64,000 bases of DNA, taken from the NCBI RefSeq assembly GCF_000472925.1, contig NZ_AXAS01000002.1:1-64000 (forward strand), in the 5' to 3' direction. Shown here piece by piece: positions 8,652 to 18,626 of this stretch (position 1 is the first letter of the stretch; every line of letters begins with the position of its first letter). The notes beneath the pieces were generated by a model. That model had not been told where the DNA came from, did not search any database, and saw only the letters and a program-made list of their open reading frames with translations. The position numbers were made by a program, and so were the translations under genes. This DNA is from Bradyrhizobium sp. Ec3.3 (lineage in GTDB: Bacteria > Pseudomonadota > Alphaproteobacteria > Rhizobiales > Xanthobacteraceae).

Positions 8652-9461
8652 TTAAGGACCTTGCGTCGGGAGCCCGTTCACGGCCTCTAGGACCGTCACC
8701 GCCGCAGCAAAATCCTTCAGCCGGGCGGCCCGGCGGTCGGCCGCCTCCTCGTCCACCCCCCAATGGTCGGCGTTCCAGTCCTCGTCGACATGGGCGGCGG
8801 CCCAGACCTGGTCGGCGTCGCGCGCCCGGTGCGCCAGGGCAAGGGCCAGCAGCGCCGAGCCCGTCAGCGTGGTGATCACGTGCAGCGCCGCGACCGACCA
8901 GGGATCCCCGGGCAGGGCCGCCCGCGCGGCTGCGATCGCCTGCTCCGGCTGGCTCACATGCATGATGCCCTCGGACAGGATGAAATGCGCGCCAAGCGTC
9001 TCGGCCGCCCAGAACAGCACGGGGTCCCAATGCGCGGCCTCGCGCGCCACCAGGCCCTCGGGATGCCCGGCGCGATAGAACAACAGGTCGGACTGGAAGT
9101 ATTTTGCGAGGTCGTCGGTGACGAGATCGACGCGGTCGACCACGCCCTCGACCACGCTGTTGGCGAGCCGCGTCAGCGGCATGGTCATGGGGTCGATCGT
9201 CTCCGCCTGGCCCGCCCATTCCGCGGCAACCGCGTCGGCAAGCAGCTTTGCGGGGATGACGACCTGGCGGCCGGACGGCGTCTTGATCGGCCTGCCGTCG
9301 AGCGTGATGGCAAAGCCGCCCTCGGCTTCCGCGACGTCCGCCACGGCATAGAAGCGCTTGCGCGAGGGCGCACGGGAGGCAGCCCGCACGGCTTCCTGCG
9401 GATCGACCGGAGACTGGCCCGCAACCTCATCAAACAATTCACGCATTCGGTTTTCGCCCAC
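8652..9461 (-). CDS. ATP12-family F1-ATPase assembly chaperone
   Basis: 269 residues from GTG 9461, which has AGGGA a few bases upstream; the ATG at 9446 (MRELFDEV) is an alternative and would give 264 residues. ATP12 proteins bind the alpha subunit of F1-ATPase during assembly in mitochondria and are conserved in alphaproteobacteria. Typical segments are RKRFYAVADVAEAEGGFAI, the LDGRPIKTPSGR motif, EWAGQAETIDPMTMPLTRLA and DLLFYRAGHPEGLVAREA, with WDPVLFWAAETLGAHF in the middle. The protein has no signal and is cytoplasmic. It stands alone between the FliK-like gene and a divergent exported-protein gene; ATP synthase genes are not in the window. Confidence 0.9.
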   Translation of the reverse strand: MGENRMRELFDEVAGQSPVDPQEAVRAASRAPSRKRFYAVADVAEAEGGFAITLDGRPIKTPSGRQVVIPAKLLADAVAAEWAGQAETIDPMTMPLTRLANSVVEGVVDRVDLVTDDLAKYFQSDLLFYRAGHPEGLVAREAAHWDPVLFWAAETLGAHFILSEGIMHVSQPEQAIAAARAALPGDPWSVAALHVITTLTGSALLALALAHRARDADQVWAAAHVDEDWNADHWGVDEEAADRRAARLKDFAAAVTVLEAVNGLPTQGP

Positions 9462-9520
9462 GTTCCCTGGATGCTAGCCTTCTAAAATAAGTCCGGCGGC
9501 TGATAAAGCGAGCGGCAGGC

Positions 9521-9967
9521 ATGAAGGAAATCACGGGCATTTTGGCCCTGTTCGCCGGGTTCTGGCCGGCCATCGCCGAGGCTGGTTTCCGCTCGCCGGA
9601 ATCGCTGGTGCGCAACGTCTATGCCCATTACGGCCGGGGTGCGCCGGAGCTCTCGAAGGGCCTGCCGCGGGATGCCCCGACAGCGCGCCAGTTCTTCGAC
9701 CCCAGCCTGCGCAAGGCCTGGAGCAGCCCGCGGAGCGAGCCGTACGATTTCCTGGTGCAGAGCCCGACCTGGACGCTCGGCCCGGTCGCGATCTCGGTGC
9801 TCCGTAAGCAATATGACAAGACCTATGTCGCAGCGCTGTTCGACAATAATGGCCGCCGGGTGACGCTGAACTTCATCCTGGTCAACGGGCCGGAGGGCTG
9901 GCTGATCACCGACGTCGAGAGCCCGCATGACAGCCTGCGGATGTTTCTGGAGCAGTTTCGGAACTGA
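9521..9967 (+). CDS. Exported DUF3828-like protein
   Basis: 148 residues starting at ATG 9521. A signal peptide (MKEITGILALFAGFWPAIAEA) is followed by a compact domain: SPESLVRNVYAHYGRGAPEL near the start, a central WTLGPVAISVLRKQYDKTYVAALF strand region (residues split here for brevity) and a C-terminal VNGPEGWLITDVE segment ending SLRMFLEQFRN. This pattern resembles DUF3828/NTF2-like lipocalin-size periplasmic proteins, a tentative match. No cysteine is present, so it is not a lipoprotein. It diverges from the ATP12 gene and is followed by a dispersed palindrome. Confidence 0.6.
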   Translation: MKEITGILALFAGFWPAIAEAGFRSPESLVRNVYAHYGRGAPELSKGLPRDAPTARQFFDPSLRKAWSSPRSEPYDFLVQSPTWTLGPVAISVLRKQYDKTYVAALFDNNGRRVTLNFILVNGPEGWLITDVESPHDSLRMFLEQFRN

Positions 9968-10003
9968 TGGCATCGCGAGTGACGCAGTCTGCCTCGTAGT
10001 CGG

Positions 10004-10122
10004 TGTCGTCCTGGCGAAAGCCAGGACCCATACCGCGTGATCCATCGAGAGGACTTCGCGGCCAGTACCGACCACCTTACTAAGTCCTGGGGTAATGGGT
10101 CCTGGCCTTCGCCAGAACGACA
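10004..10122. repeat. Dispersed palindrome, family B
   Basis: The left arm starts TGTCGTCCTGGCGAAAGCCA and the right arm ends GCCTTCGCCAGAACGACA; the arms are near-perfect inverse copies over 28 bases, each including a CCAGGACCCAT segment. The centre of about 60 bases is not repeated. It lies between two convergent genes and is typical of rhizobial intergenic mosaic elements. Confidence 0.75.
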
Positions 10123-10138
10123 TTGAGGAAGCAACTAT

Positions 10139-10453
10139 CTATTGGTTCGCGCACATGCGCGAATATGTGCCACGATCGGCGGGGGTTAGGCCTGCACCGG
10201 CGGCATCATCGAGGCATTTGCTGATGCGGTCGCCGAACGAGGGCCGCGGCGGCTGCCTGTAATCGTAGCTCGGCCGCGCATTGATCTGCGGGACTTTCGG
10301 TATCTCGATCTTCGGCGGTGGTGGCGGAGGGGGCGGCGGCGGCAGCAACCGCGGCGTGGCGCCCGGCATCAGCGTCTGCGCGAAGCTGCCCGGCCCCGCC
10401 GAGAGCGCGGCTAGAACCACCAGGACGGATAGCGTGGCCTTCATGGAGGACAT
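10139..10453 (-). CDS. Small exported proline-rich protein
   Basis: 104 residues from ATG 10453 with GGGAGGAG upstream; the longer open frame to 10537 overlaps the pseudouridine synthase gene and is rejected. A signal peptide (MKATLSVLVVLAALSAGPGS, ending FAQ) is followed by a run of ten prolines at about residues 39-48, then KIEIPKVPQINARPSYDYRQ and a short C-terminal part with two cysteines (SKCLDDAAGAGL and YSRMCANQ) that could form a disulfide bond. Such proteins are widespread in bradyrhizobia without known function. The poly-proline linker may span the periplasm or bind peptidoglycan; this is a guess. Confidence 0.7.
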   Translation of the reverse strand: MSSMKATLSVLVVLAALSAGPGSFAQTLMPGATPRLLPPPPPPPPPPKIEIPKVPQINARPSYDYRQPPRPSFGDRISKCLDDAAGAGLTPADRGTYSRMCANQ

Positions 10454-10484
10454 GTCGTGCTCCTCCCGTAGTCCCGCAACCGGA

Positions 10485-11681
10485 TTACTCTTCCGGCGCG
10501 TTCTCGATCGGATCAAATCTTGTTGCGTCGAGGCCAAGCAGGTTCCACGACTGCTGCATGTGCGGCGGCAGCGGGGCGCTCGCGTCGATCACCCCGCCGC
10601 GCGGGTGCGGAATGACGATCCGGCGCGCGAGCAGATGCAGCCGGTTTTGCAGGCCGCCCGGCAATTCCCAGTTCTCGATGTTGAAATATTTGGGATCGCC
10701 GATGATGGGATGGCCGATATGGGCCATGTGGGCGCGAAGCTGGTGAGTGCGCCCCGTCACCGGCTTCAACGACACCCAGGTCAGCTTGTTGCCGGCGGTC
10801 TCGACCACCGCATAGTAAGTCACCGCGTGGCTCGCGCCCTCGTCACCATGTTGGGCGATGCGCATGATGGTGTCGTCCTCGCTCTCCTCTTTCGCAAGGA
10901 AGGTCGAGATGCGGCCCTGCTTCGGCTTCGGCAGACCCGGCACCAGCGCCCAATAGATCTTGCGCGCCGAACGCGAGCGGAAGGCGCCGGTGAGATGGGT
11001 CGCGGCAAAGCGTGTCTTCGCGATCAACAGGCAGCCCGACGTGTCCTTGTCGATGCGATGCACCAGGCGCGGCTTCTGCCCCTTGGCGTCGCGCATCACC
11101 TCCAGCATCTGGTCGATGTGCCGCGTGGTGCCGGAGCCGCCCTGCACCGCGAGCCCGGCCGGCTTGTTGAGCACGAGGACGTCGTCGTCCTCAAAGAGCG
11201 TCATCTCCTTGAGCGCGGCAAGCGTTTTTTGCGCGGCTTCGGAGAGCGCGCCGGGAGCTTTCGGCGTGTCCAGCTTCAACGGCGGAATGCGGACGCTTTG
11301 CCCCTCCTCCAGCCGGTCCTTGCTATCGACGCGCTTGCCGTCGACGCGCAGCTCGCCTTTGCGCACGACGCGCTGGATGTGAGAGAACGACAGCCCCGGG
11401 AAACGCGCTTCCAGAAAGCGGTCGACGCGCATGTTGTTCTCGTCGGCCGTCACGGTGACGGTCTGCACCTTGGTCGGCAGCAGCGTCTCGACGGGTTTTG
11501 CCGGCGCCGGTTCAGGCGCGCGCCGCTCCGCGCGCTCGGACGCGAACCGCGGCTTTGAGCCCGGCTTGCCGCCGGGCCGTGGTCCCGCCTTGTGCGCGCT
11601 GCGCGCCTTGAACGGACGCGCCTCCTTGCGCTCGTCGCGCGAACGGGGCTTCGGGTTGGTTCTCTTGATGCGGCGGCTCAT
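10485..11681 (-). CDS. rluC: 23S rRNA pseudouridine synthase, RluC/RluD family
   Basis: 398 residues. Isomerises uridine to pseudouridine in 23S rRNA. A basic, disordered N-terminal extension of about 65 residues (Arg, Lys, Pro-rich) precedes the S4 RNA-binding domain (MRVDRFLEARFPGLSFSHIQ, LRVDGKRV). The catalytic domain holds the HRIDKDTSGCLLIAKT motif with the nucleophilic Asp, LNKPAGLAVQGG before it, and the late KPVTGRTHQLRAHMAHIGHP element. RluC and RluD cannot be fully separated by eye; the S4 domain plus HRIDKDTSG arrangement favours RluC. ATG 11681 is the first start. Upstream lies rarA on the same strand, 52 bases away. Confidence 0.88.
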   Translation of the reverse strand: MSRRIKRTNPKPRSRDERKEARPFKARSAHKAGPRPGGKPGSKPRFASERAERRAPEPAPAKPVETLLPTKVQTVTVTADENNMRVDRFLEARFPGLSFSHIQRVVRKGELRVDGKRVDSKDRLEEGQSVRIPPLKLDTPKAPGALSEAAQKTLAALKEMTLFEDDDVLVLNKPAGLAVQGGSGTTRHIDQMLEVMRDAKGQKPRLVHRIDKDTSGCLLIAKTRFAATHLTGAFRSRSARKIYWALVPGLPKPKQGRISTFLAKEESEDDTIMRIAQHGDEGASHAVTYYAVVETAGNKLTWVSLKPVTGRTHQLRAHMAHIGHPIIGDPKYFNIENWELPGGLQNRLHLLARRIVIPHPRGGVIDASAPLPPHMQQSWNLLGLDATRFDPIENAPEE

Positions 11682-11733
11682 GCTTGCCTGCGTAGCCTAA
11701 AAGCGGCTTCTCGTCACGACGAAATGGCCGTTA

Positions 11734-13064
11734 TCAACGCGAGCCCCGCTCCTTCCGCAGCTTCGCCCAGTACTCGAGCCGCTTCCTGATCTCGCGCTCA
11801 AAGCCGCGCTCGGGCGGGTCGTAGAAGGTCTGGCGTCCCAGGGCTTCCGGAAAGTAGTCCTGGCCGGAGAAGGCGTCGGGCGCGTCGTGGTCGTACTCGT
11901 AAGTCGCGCCGTAGCCTTCCGACTTCATCAGGCCGGTCGGGGCGTTGAGAATGTGCTTCGGCGGCAGCAGCGAGCCGGCCTGTCTTGCGGTCTGCATCGC
12001 GGCGCCGAAAGCGGTGTAGACCGCGTTCGATTTCGGCGCGGTGGCAAGATAGACCACCGCCTGCGCGATCGCGAGTTCGCCTTCGGGATGGCCGAGAAAA
12101 TCGAAGGCGTCCTTCGCCGCATTCGCGATGACGAGCGCCTGCGGATCGGCAAGCCCGATGTCCTCGACCGCCATGCGCACCACGCGCCGCGCCAGGAACA
12201 GCGGGTCCTCGCCGGCGTCCAGCATGCGCGAGAGATAATAGAGCGCTGCGTCCGGATCGGAGCCGCGCACGGATTTGTGCAAGGCCGAGATCAAATTGTA
12301 GTGGCCATCGGCGGACTTGTCGTAGATCGGCGCGCGGCGCTGCAAAATGTCCTGCAACTGCGCGGCGGTGAAGATCTCGCCGGCGCGCGCCGAGCGCCAG
12401 ACTTCCTCGACCAGCGTCAGTGCGGCGCGGCCATCGCCATCAGCCATGCGCGCCAGCGCGGCACGCGCCTCCGCATCCAGCGGCAGCTTCTTGCCCTCGA
12501 CCGCCTCGGCATGCGTGAACAGCTTTTCGATCGCGGCCGCGTCGAGTGAATGAAACACCAGCACGCGGGCGCGTGAGAGCAACGCCGCGTTGAGCTCGAA
12601 GGACGGATTTTCGGTGGTGGCGCCGACCATCACCACCGTGCCGTCTTCCATCACCGGCAGGAAGGAATCCTGCTGCGCGCGGTTGAAGCGATGCACCTCG
12701 TCGACGAACAGCAGCGTGCCCCTGCCCATCTCGCGGCGGGCGCGCGCGGCGTCAAAGGCCTTCTTCAGGTCAGCGACGCCGGAGAACACCGCGGAGATCT
12801 GCTCGAAATGCAGGTCGGTCGCGTCCGCGAGCAGCCGCGCCACGGTGGTCTTGCCGGTGCCGGGCGGTCCCCAGAACACCAGCGAGCCGAGCGTGCGCGT
12901 CTCCAGCATGCGCGTCAGCGCGCCGTCGGGGCCGAGAATGTGGTCCTGGCCGACCACCTCCGACAGCGCGCGCGGGCGCAGGCGGTCCGGCAGCGGATGC
13001 GGGGCATCTTGATCGAGCCCCGCCGCGGCAAAGAGCGTTGGCGTCTCCTGTGGTCGCTTCGCGC

Positions 13065-13068
<4 letters not shown>
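11734..13068 (-). CDS. rarA: Replication-associated recombination ATPase RarA/MgsA
   Basis: 444 residues. A clamp-loader-like AAA+ ATPase acting at stalled replication forks. Visible are PLPDRLRPRALSEVVGQDHI (family N-terminus), Walker A GPPGTGKTTVARLL, Walker B TLLFVDEVHRFNRAQQD, sensor 1 MVGATTENPSFELNAALLSR and the C-terminal tetramerisation part with SLLPPKHILNAPT and YEYDHDAPDAFSGQDYFPE. The start codon overlaps the stop of the DegP-type protease gene (ATGA at 13065-13068), so the two are translationally coupled. Normal family length. Confidence 0.95.
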
Positions 13069-14471
<1,403 letters not shown>

Positions 14472-14788
14472 TCCTACCTCTCGGAAAAGACGCCGGAATA
14501 TAGGCATGTTCGACCGTCAATAGAAGGGCGCGAGCCGCCAATATTCGCCCCCTTTTCTCTCCCGCCCGGGCATGCAAGCCCCGCGCGAAGGGCGGCCATT
14601 TTGCGGCTGCCGCGGGATTGGCATGACGCCCATCATCCCCCAAAGTGGATGGAGGCACGATTCGGTTGATGCGAATCTGCATCAGTGGGAACCGGCAACC
14701 GTGGCACGTTTCGTCGCGGAGTAGTCATCAAGCGCTCGTACGACTCTCCGTGATGGTGGGGACGTTGATCAATAAGGGAGTGGATGAC
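14472..14788. other. Intergenic region between protease and porin genes
   Basis: About 317 bases between two divergent genes. On the minus strand TTGACG and TATATT hexamers occur near 14500-14520, but the spacing of 12 is too short for a sigma70 promoter. On the plus strand AAGGGAG at 14774-14780 is the porin ribosome site. No other gene or repeat is seen. Confidence 0.5.
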
Positions 14789-16402
14789 GTGAGCAGAAGA
14801 AGATTTGCAAGCGTCGCGCTCGGCCTCGCCGGCGCGCTCGCGGTCTCGCAAAGCCATGCGCAATCGGCAAACAGCAGCGAACAGGAGATCGCGCTTCTGA
14901 AGCAGCAATTGAAGCTGCTCGAGCAGAAGCTCGACAAGCTGCAAAGTCAGACCGCGGCGAACACGGCGGCCACGGCGAGAGCCAAGGCCGAAGCGAAGGC
15001 CGAGGCCAAGGCCGAAGCGAGGTCGGAGGCAAAGGCCGTTGTCGCCAATGCCAATGCCGCCATTCCGGTCAAGGGCCCGGTGGCTCCGTCCGGTGTCGTC
15101 GTCACCATGCCGAACAACCGGCCGACGATATGCACTGCGGACGAACAGAACTGCGTTGCGATCACGAGCCGCGTGCACTGGGATGTCGGCGGATACAACT
15201 ACCGCCCGAACACGGCGGCGACGGTGCCGCAGGTGCTCGATAGCGGCGAAAATCTCCGCCGCGCGCGCATCGGCGTCGTCGGCAAGTTCTTCGGTGATTG
15301 GAATTATGCGCTCGTCTACGACTTCGGCGGCACCTCCGACGGCTTCGGCGGCGCGGCTGCTGGATCACTTCCGGGGGGCGCCGTCTCCGGCGTCGAGAAC
15401 GCCTATCTGAGCTACACGGGATTGAAGCCCTTCGGCGGCAAGATGGCGATCGAGGCGGGCATCATGGATCTGCCCTACACGCTCGATGAGGCCACCAGTT
15501 CCAATGACATCTTGTTCATGGAGCGCGCCTCGGCCGGGGTGATCGCGACCAATATTGCTGCCGGCGACTTCCGCTCCGCCATCGGCGCGCGTTGGTGGAA
15601 CGACGTGCTCTGGGCGGGAGCTTACGTCACCGGTCCGGCAACGGGCGCCATCCATTCGGCGTCCAGCGTCTCGCCGAACGGCACGACCGAACAATATGGC
15701 GCGGTCGCGCGTGTCGCTGGTCAGGTCGTCAGCGGAAGGGATTACTCGCTGCATCTCGGTGCCGACGCCGAATGGCTGATCCAGCCGCCGCGCAATCTGG
15801 TGACGAGCGCGCAGACGCTCACGCTCAGCGATCGTCCGGAACTGCGCATCGATCCGACGGTGCTAGCGACGACCGGCGCGATCGCCAACGCTTCCGGCGC
15901 ACAGGTCTACAGCGTCGAAGCAGCGGCGACCTATGGACCACTGATCCTCCAGGGCGAGTACTTCTGGTTCAATGTCGATCGCAGCGCCAATACAGGCCTG
16001 CCGCCCTTCGGTGCACCCAGCGTGAAATTCCAGGGCGGCTATGCCCAGGCCGGCTACGTGTTGACCGGCGAGACCCACAACTACAATCCGGCCAGCGCCT
16101 CCTACGGCGGCATCAAGCCGGCGCATCCGTTCTCGCTCGATGGCGGCGGCTGGGGTGCGTGGGAGATCGCCGGCCGTTACTCGACGATCGACCTCAACGA
16201 CCAGTTGGGCACGGCGACCGGCATCGCCGGCGGACGGCAGACCGTCTACACGCTTGCGCTCAACTGGTACGTCAATGGCAACGTCCGCTTCATGTTAGAC
16301 TACCTGCATGGCAACGTGCCCAAGCAGGCCTCACCTGTGTCCACGGCGGATGTCGGCTCGAAGTTCGACGCGATCGCCATGCGCACGCAGGTCGCGTTCT
16401 GA
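14789..16402 (+). CDS. Outer-membrane porin, OprO/OprP type
   Basis: 537 residues if started at GTG 14789, chosen because AAGGGAG lies eight bases before it and because a signal peptide (SRRRFASVALGLAGALAVSQ, ending SHAQ) follows at once; the upstream GTG at 14780 and ATG at 14753 are weaker. After the signal comes a short coiled coil (EIALLKQQLKLLEQKLDKLQ) that probably trimerises, then an AKAEAKAEAKAE stretch, then a beta barrel with alternating polar and aromatic residues (GKFFGDWNYALVYDFGG). The C-terminus ends in Phe (MRTQVAF), the hallmark of outer-membrane barrels. This is the phosphate-selective porin O/P family. Followed by a hairpin and a convergent HxlR gene. Confidence 0.85.
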   Translation: MSRRRFASVALGLAGALAVSQSHAQSANSSEQEIALLKQQLKLLEQKLDKLQSQTAANTAATARAKAEAKAEAKAEARSEAKAVVANANAAIPVKGPVAPSGVVVTMPNNRPTICTADEQNCVAITSRVHWDVGGYNYRPNTAATVPQVLDSGENLRRARIGVVGKFFGDWNYALVYDFGGTSDGFGGAAAGSLPGGAVSGVENAYLSYTGLKPFGGKMAIEAGIMDLPYTLDEATSSNDILFMERASAGVIATNIAAGDFRSAIGARWWNDVLWAGAYVTGPATGAIHSASSVSPNGTTEQYGAVARVAGQVVSGRDYSLHLGADAEWLIQPPRNLVTSAQTLTLSDRPELRIDPTVLATTGAIANASGAQVYSVEAAATYGPLILQGEYFWFNVDRSANTGLPPFGAPSVKFQGGYAQAGYVLTGETHNYNPASASYGGIKPAHPFSLDGGGWGAWEIAGRYSTIDLNDQLGTATGIAGGRQTVYTLALNWYVNGNVRFMLDYLHGNVPKQASPVSTADVGSKFDAIAMRTQVAF

Positions 16403-16412
16403 CGCAATACAT

Positions 16413-16439
16413 TCCAGGAGCGGCACTGCCGCTCCCGGA
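16413..16439 (+). terminator. Hairpin between convergent porin and HxlR genes
   Basis: GGAGCGGC and GCCGCTCC pair around a three-base loop; with one mismatch the stem extends by three more pairs at each end. It sits between two convergent stop codons and could end both transcripts. No run of T follows on either strand, so it is a weak intrinsic terminator. Confidence 0.45.
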
Positions 16440-16443
16440 AACG

Positions 16444-16821
16444 CTAAGCCGCGCGTTTCGGCTTCTTCACGACCACCGGCGGCGGCGCGCAGGACAGCCG
16501 CGCCTGGTGGCTTTCACCCCAGGCTTTCAGGATATCGATCACCGGCCGCAGGCTCTCGCCGAGCTCGGAGAGACAATATTCCACCCGCGGCGGCACTTCC
16601 GCATAGACCTTGCGGATGACGAGCTTGTCTTCCTCCAGCGCGCGAAGCTGTTTCGTCAGCATGCGCTGGGTGATGCCGGGCATCAGGCGGCGCAATTCGC
16701 CGAAGCGCTGCGTGCCGCCCTGGAGGTGATAGAGGATCACGCCCTTCCATTTGCCGTCGATCAGGTCCAGCGTCGCCTCGACCGAGCAGCCGGGGCGCCG
16801 GGCGAAATTGCGTCGTTTCAT
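16444..16821 (-). CDS. HxlR-family winged-helix transcriptional regulator
   Basis: 125 residues from MKRRNFARRPGCSVEATLDL at 16821; the upstream extension to 16902 runs through the intergenic control region. HxlR signatures are clear: CSVEATLDLIDGKWKGVILY, then LQGGTQRFGELRRLMPGIT and QRMLTKQLRALEEDKLV, then VPPRVEYCLSELGESLRPV. The single N-terminal Cys19 or so is the thiol used by redox or electrophile-sensing members such as YodB and QorR, so it may sense quinones or aldehydes. The divergent quinone-oxidoreductase-like gene 124 bases away is the obvious target. Confidence 0.92.
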   Translation of the reverse strand: MKRRNFARRPGCSVEATLDLIDGKWKGVILYHLQGGTQRFGELRRLMPGITQRMLTKQLRALEEDKLVIRKVYAEVPPRVEYCLSELGESLRPVIDILKAWGESHQARLSCAPPPVVVKKPKRAA

Positions 16822-16945
16822 GCGTGTTTTGCCCAATAGTATCCAAACAGGGACTATATCCCCGTTTTTACAGTACTTGCAAAATCGGAACATCCCGGAC
16901 ACTTAACCCGGCAGGCGATCTCACCATCTGATGGAGACCGGAGAC
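16822..16945. promoter_or_regulatory. Divergent control region of HxlR regulator and oxidoreductase
   Basis: This 124-base, relatively AT-rich gap must carry both promoters. Around 16836-16862 the segment ATAGTATCC and then GGGACTAT form an imperfect inverted repeat spaced by about six bases, reminiscent of the TACT...AGTA-type operators of HxlR regulators. GGAGAC lies directly before the plus-strand ATG. Operator assignment is by resemblance only. Confidence 0.4.
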
Positions 16946-17959
16946 ATGAAGGCCGTCGGCTACAAAAAATCGCTTCCGATCGAGGATCAGGAGTCCCTGA
17001 TCGATTTCGAAACCGCAAAGCCGGAGCCGACGGGGCGCGATATCCGCGTCGCGGTGCAGGCGATTTCGGCAAATCCGGTCGATTACAAGGTGCGCAAGCG
17101 CGCCGCCCCGCCCGAGGGCGAGGTCAAGATTTTGGGCTATGACGCGGCCGGCGTGGTCGATGCGGTCGGGCCTGATGTCACGCTGTTCAAGCCGGGCGAT
17201 GAGGTGTTCTACGCTGGTTCGATCCTGCGCCAGGGAACGAACGCGGAATTCCATCTGGTCGACGAGCGCATCGTCGGCCGCAAGCCGAAATCGCTCTCAT
17301 TCGCGCAGGCGGCGGCCCTTCCCCTCACCTCCATCACCGCGTGGGAATTGCTGTTCGATCGGCTCGGCGCCGTGCCCGGCAAGAGCGTCGATCCGCGCAC
17401 GCTCCTGATCACGGGCGGCGCAGGTGGCGTCGGTTCGATCCTGATCCAGCTTGCGCGCCGCCTCACCGGCCTCACGGTGCTGGCGACCGCGACGCGGCCG
17501 GAATCGCAGAAATGGTGCCTCGATCTCGGCGCGCATGCGGTGATCGATCACGGCAAGCCGATGAAGGAGCAGATCGAGAAACTCAAGCTGCCGCCGGTCG
17601 CGCTGGTGGCGAGCCTCACCTTCACCGACCAGCACTACAAGGCGATCGCGGAATTCATGGCGCCGCAGGGCAGGTTCGGCCTGATCGACGATCCCCCCGA
17701 ATTCACGATGGGCGTGTTCAAGGGCAAGGCGATCTCGGTGCACTGGGAATCGATGTTCACGCGCTCCTCGTTCCAGACCGCTGACATGATCGCGCAGCAT
17801 CACCTGCTCGATGACGTCAGCGATCTCATCGACAAGGGCGTACTTCGCACCACGCTCGATCAGACCTTTGGCACGATCAACGCGGCCAACCTCAAGCGCG
17901 CGCATGCGCTGCTGGAGAGCGGCAAGTCACGCGGCAAGATCGTGCTCGAGGGGTGGTAA
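16946..17959 (+). CDS. Zinc-type alcohol dehydrogenase/quinone oxidoreductase family protein
   Basis: 337 residues from MKAVGYKKSLPIEDQ, with CCGGAGAC just before the ATG. Medium-chain dehydrogenase/reductase fold: an N-terminal GroES-like part (VQAISANPVDYKVRKRAA, LGYDAAGVVDAVGPDVTLF, KPGDEVFYAG) and a Rossmann domain with the nucleotide motif TGGAGGVGSILIQLARRL. The usual zinc-binding Cys/His set is missing, as in the zinc-independent ZADH/QOR branch, so it probably reduces quinones or enones with NADPH. The divergent HxlR regulator suggests induction by electrophiles. Confidence 0.9.
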   Translation: MKAVGYKKSLPIEDQESLIDFETAKPEPTGRDIRVAVQAISANPVDYKVRKRAAPPEGEVKILGYDAAGVVDAVGPDVTLFKPGDEVFYAGSILRQGTNAEFHLVDERIVGRKPKSLSFAQAAALPLTSITAWELLFDRLGAVPGKSVDPRTLLITGGAGGVGSILIQLARRLTGLTVLATATRPESQKWCLDLGAHAVIDHGKPMKEQIEKLKLPPVALVASLTFTDQHYKAIAEFMAPQGRFGLIDDPPEFTMGVFKGKAISVHWESMFTRSSFQTADMIAQHHLLDDVSDLIDKGVLRTTLDQTFGTINAANLKRAHALLESGKSRGKIVLEGW

Positions 17960-17966
17960 TCGCTGT

Positions 17967-18054
17967 GTAGGGTGGGTTAGGCGAAGCCGTAACCCACCTC
18001 TTCTGGCACCGCGTCGACACAAGTGGCGGGTTACGCTACGCTAACCCACCCTAC
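17967..18054. repeat. Dispersed palindrome, family A copy 3
   Basis: The left arm begins GTAGGGTGGGTTAGGCGAAG and the right arm ends GCTACGCTAACCCACCCTAC. One extra base pair (GGCGAAGCC) in the left arm distinguishes it from copy 2. It lies between two convergent genes, eight bases after the oxidoreductase stop. Confidence 0.8.
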
Positions 18055-18058
18055 GCCT

Positions 18059-18565
18059 CTACTTCGCTTGGGCGGCCGTCTGGAGCGCCTTCCAGTCGAA
18101 TTTTTCGGCGAGCGCAAGCCCTTCCTCCTCGGTGAGGCCGTCAAAGGAAAGGTTGAACAGCGCGTCCTTGCCCAGCGCCACGATGAGCGTGCCTGATTTC
18201 TGCGGGTTGTTGTAGTTCTTGAGCACCTGCATGCCATGCATGGTTGCGGACATGACGTGGCCGTCGGGCGTCTGAATGTTCATTCCGCTCTGGATCGGCG
18301 CCATAGCTCCGGTGGCCGCCTGCCCGACCATGACCGCAGCTTGCAGACGCGCCGAGCCGCGCGTGTATTCGCGCGTTGCCGTGGTCATGCTCGTGTCGGA
18401 CATCTGCATCGACATGCCGTCCGGCTTCTTGCCGTCCAATCCGGCTAGGTCGACCAGGAGCGGCAGCAGCCGCTGAAATGGCTGGTCGGCGCGTGACGGC
18501 GAAAGCGGCCACAGGATCACTAGGGCAACGAAGAAACAAAGAATCTTGAATCGTGACTGAAACAT
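18059..18565 (-). CDS. Exported protein of unknown function
   Basis: 168 residues from ATG 18565, with GGGAGAAGAGA upstream. Signal peptide MFQSRFKILCFFVALVILWP, ending SRA. The mature part is Met-rich (MSMQMSDTSMTTATREY, APIQSGMNIQTPDG, SATMHGMQVLKNYN), then a small domain with SGTLIVALGKDALFNLSFDG and EEEGLALAEKFDWKALQ. The many methionines could bind copper or be incidental. No domain was recognised. It ends right beside palindrome copy 3 and is followed upstream by the DUF1330 gene on the same strand. Confidence 0.6.
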   Translation of the reverse strand: MFQSRFKILCFFVALVILWPLSPSRADQPFQRLLPLLVDLAGLDGKKPDGMSMQMSDTSMTTATREYTRGSARLQAAVMVGQAATGAMAPIQSGMNIQTPDGHVMSATMHGMQVLKNYNNPQKSGTLIVALGKDALFNLSFDGLTEEEGLALAEKFDWKALQTAAQAK

Positions 18566-18626
18566 TCTCTTCTCCCGGTTGGGCTACCGGGCGAGCATAG
18601 CAACCCTTCGTTGCGCCAGAAAGGCC

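Noticed and set aside
14500..14520. TTGACG and TATATT as a promoter for the protease gene
   Set aside because: The spacing of 12 bases is too short for sigma70.
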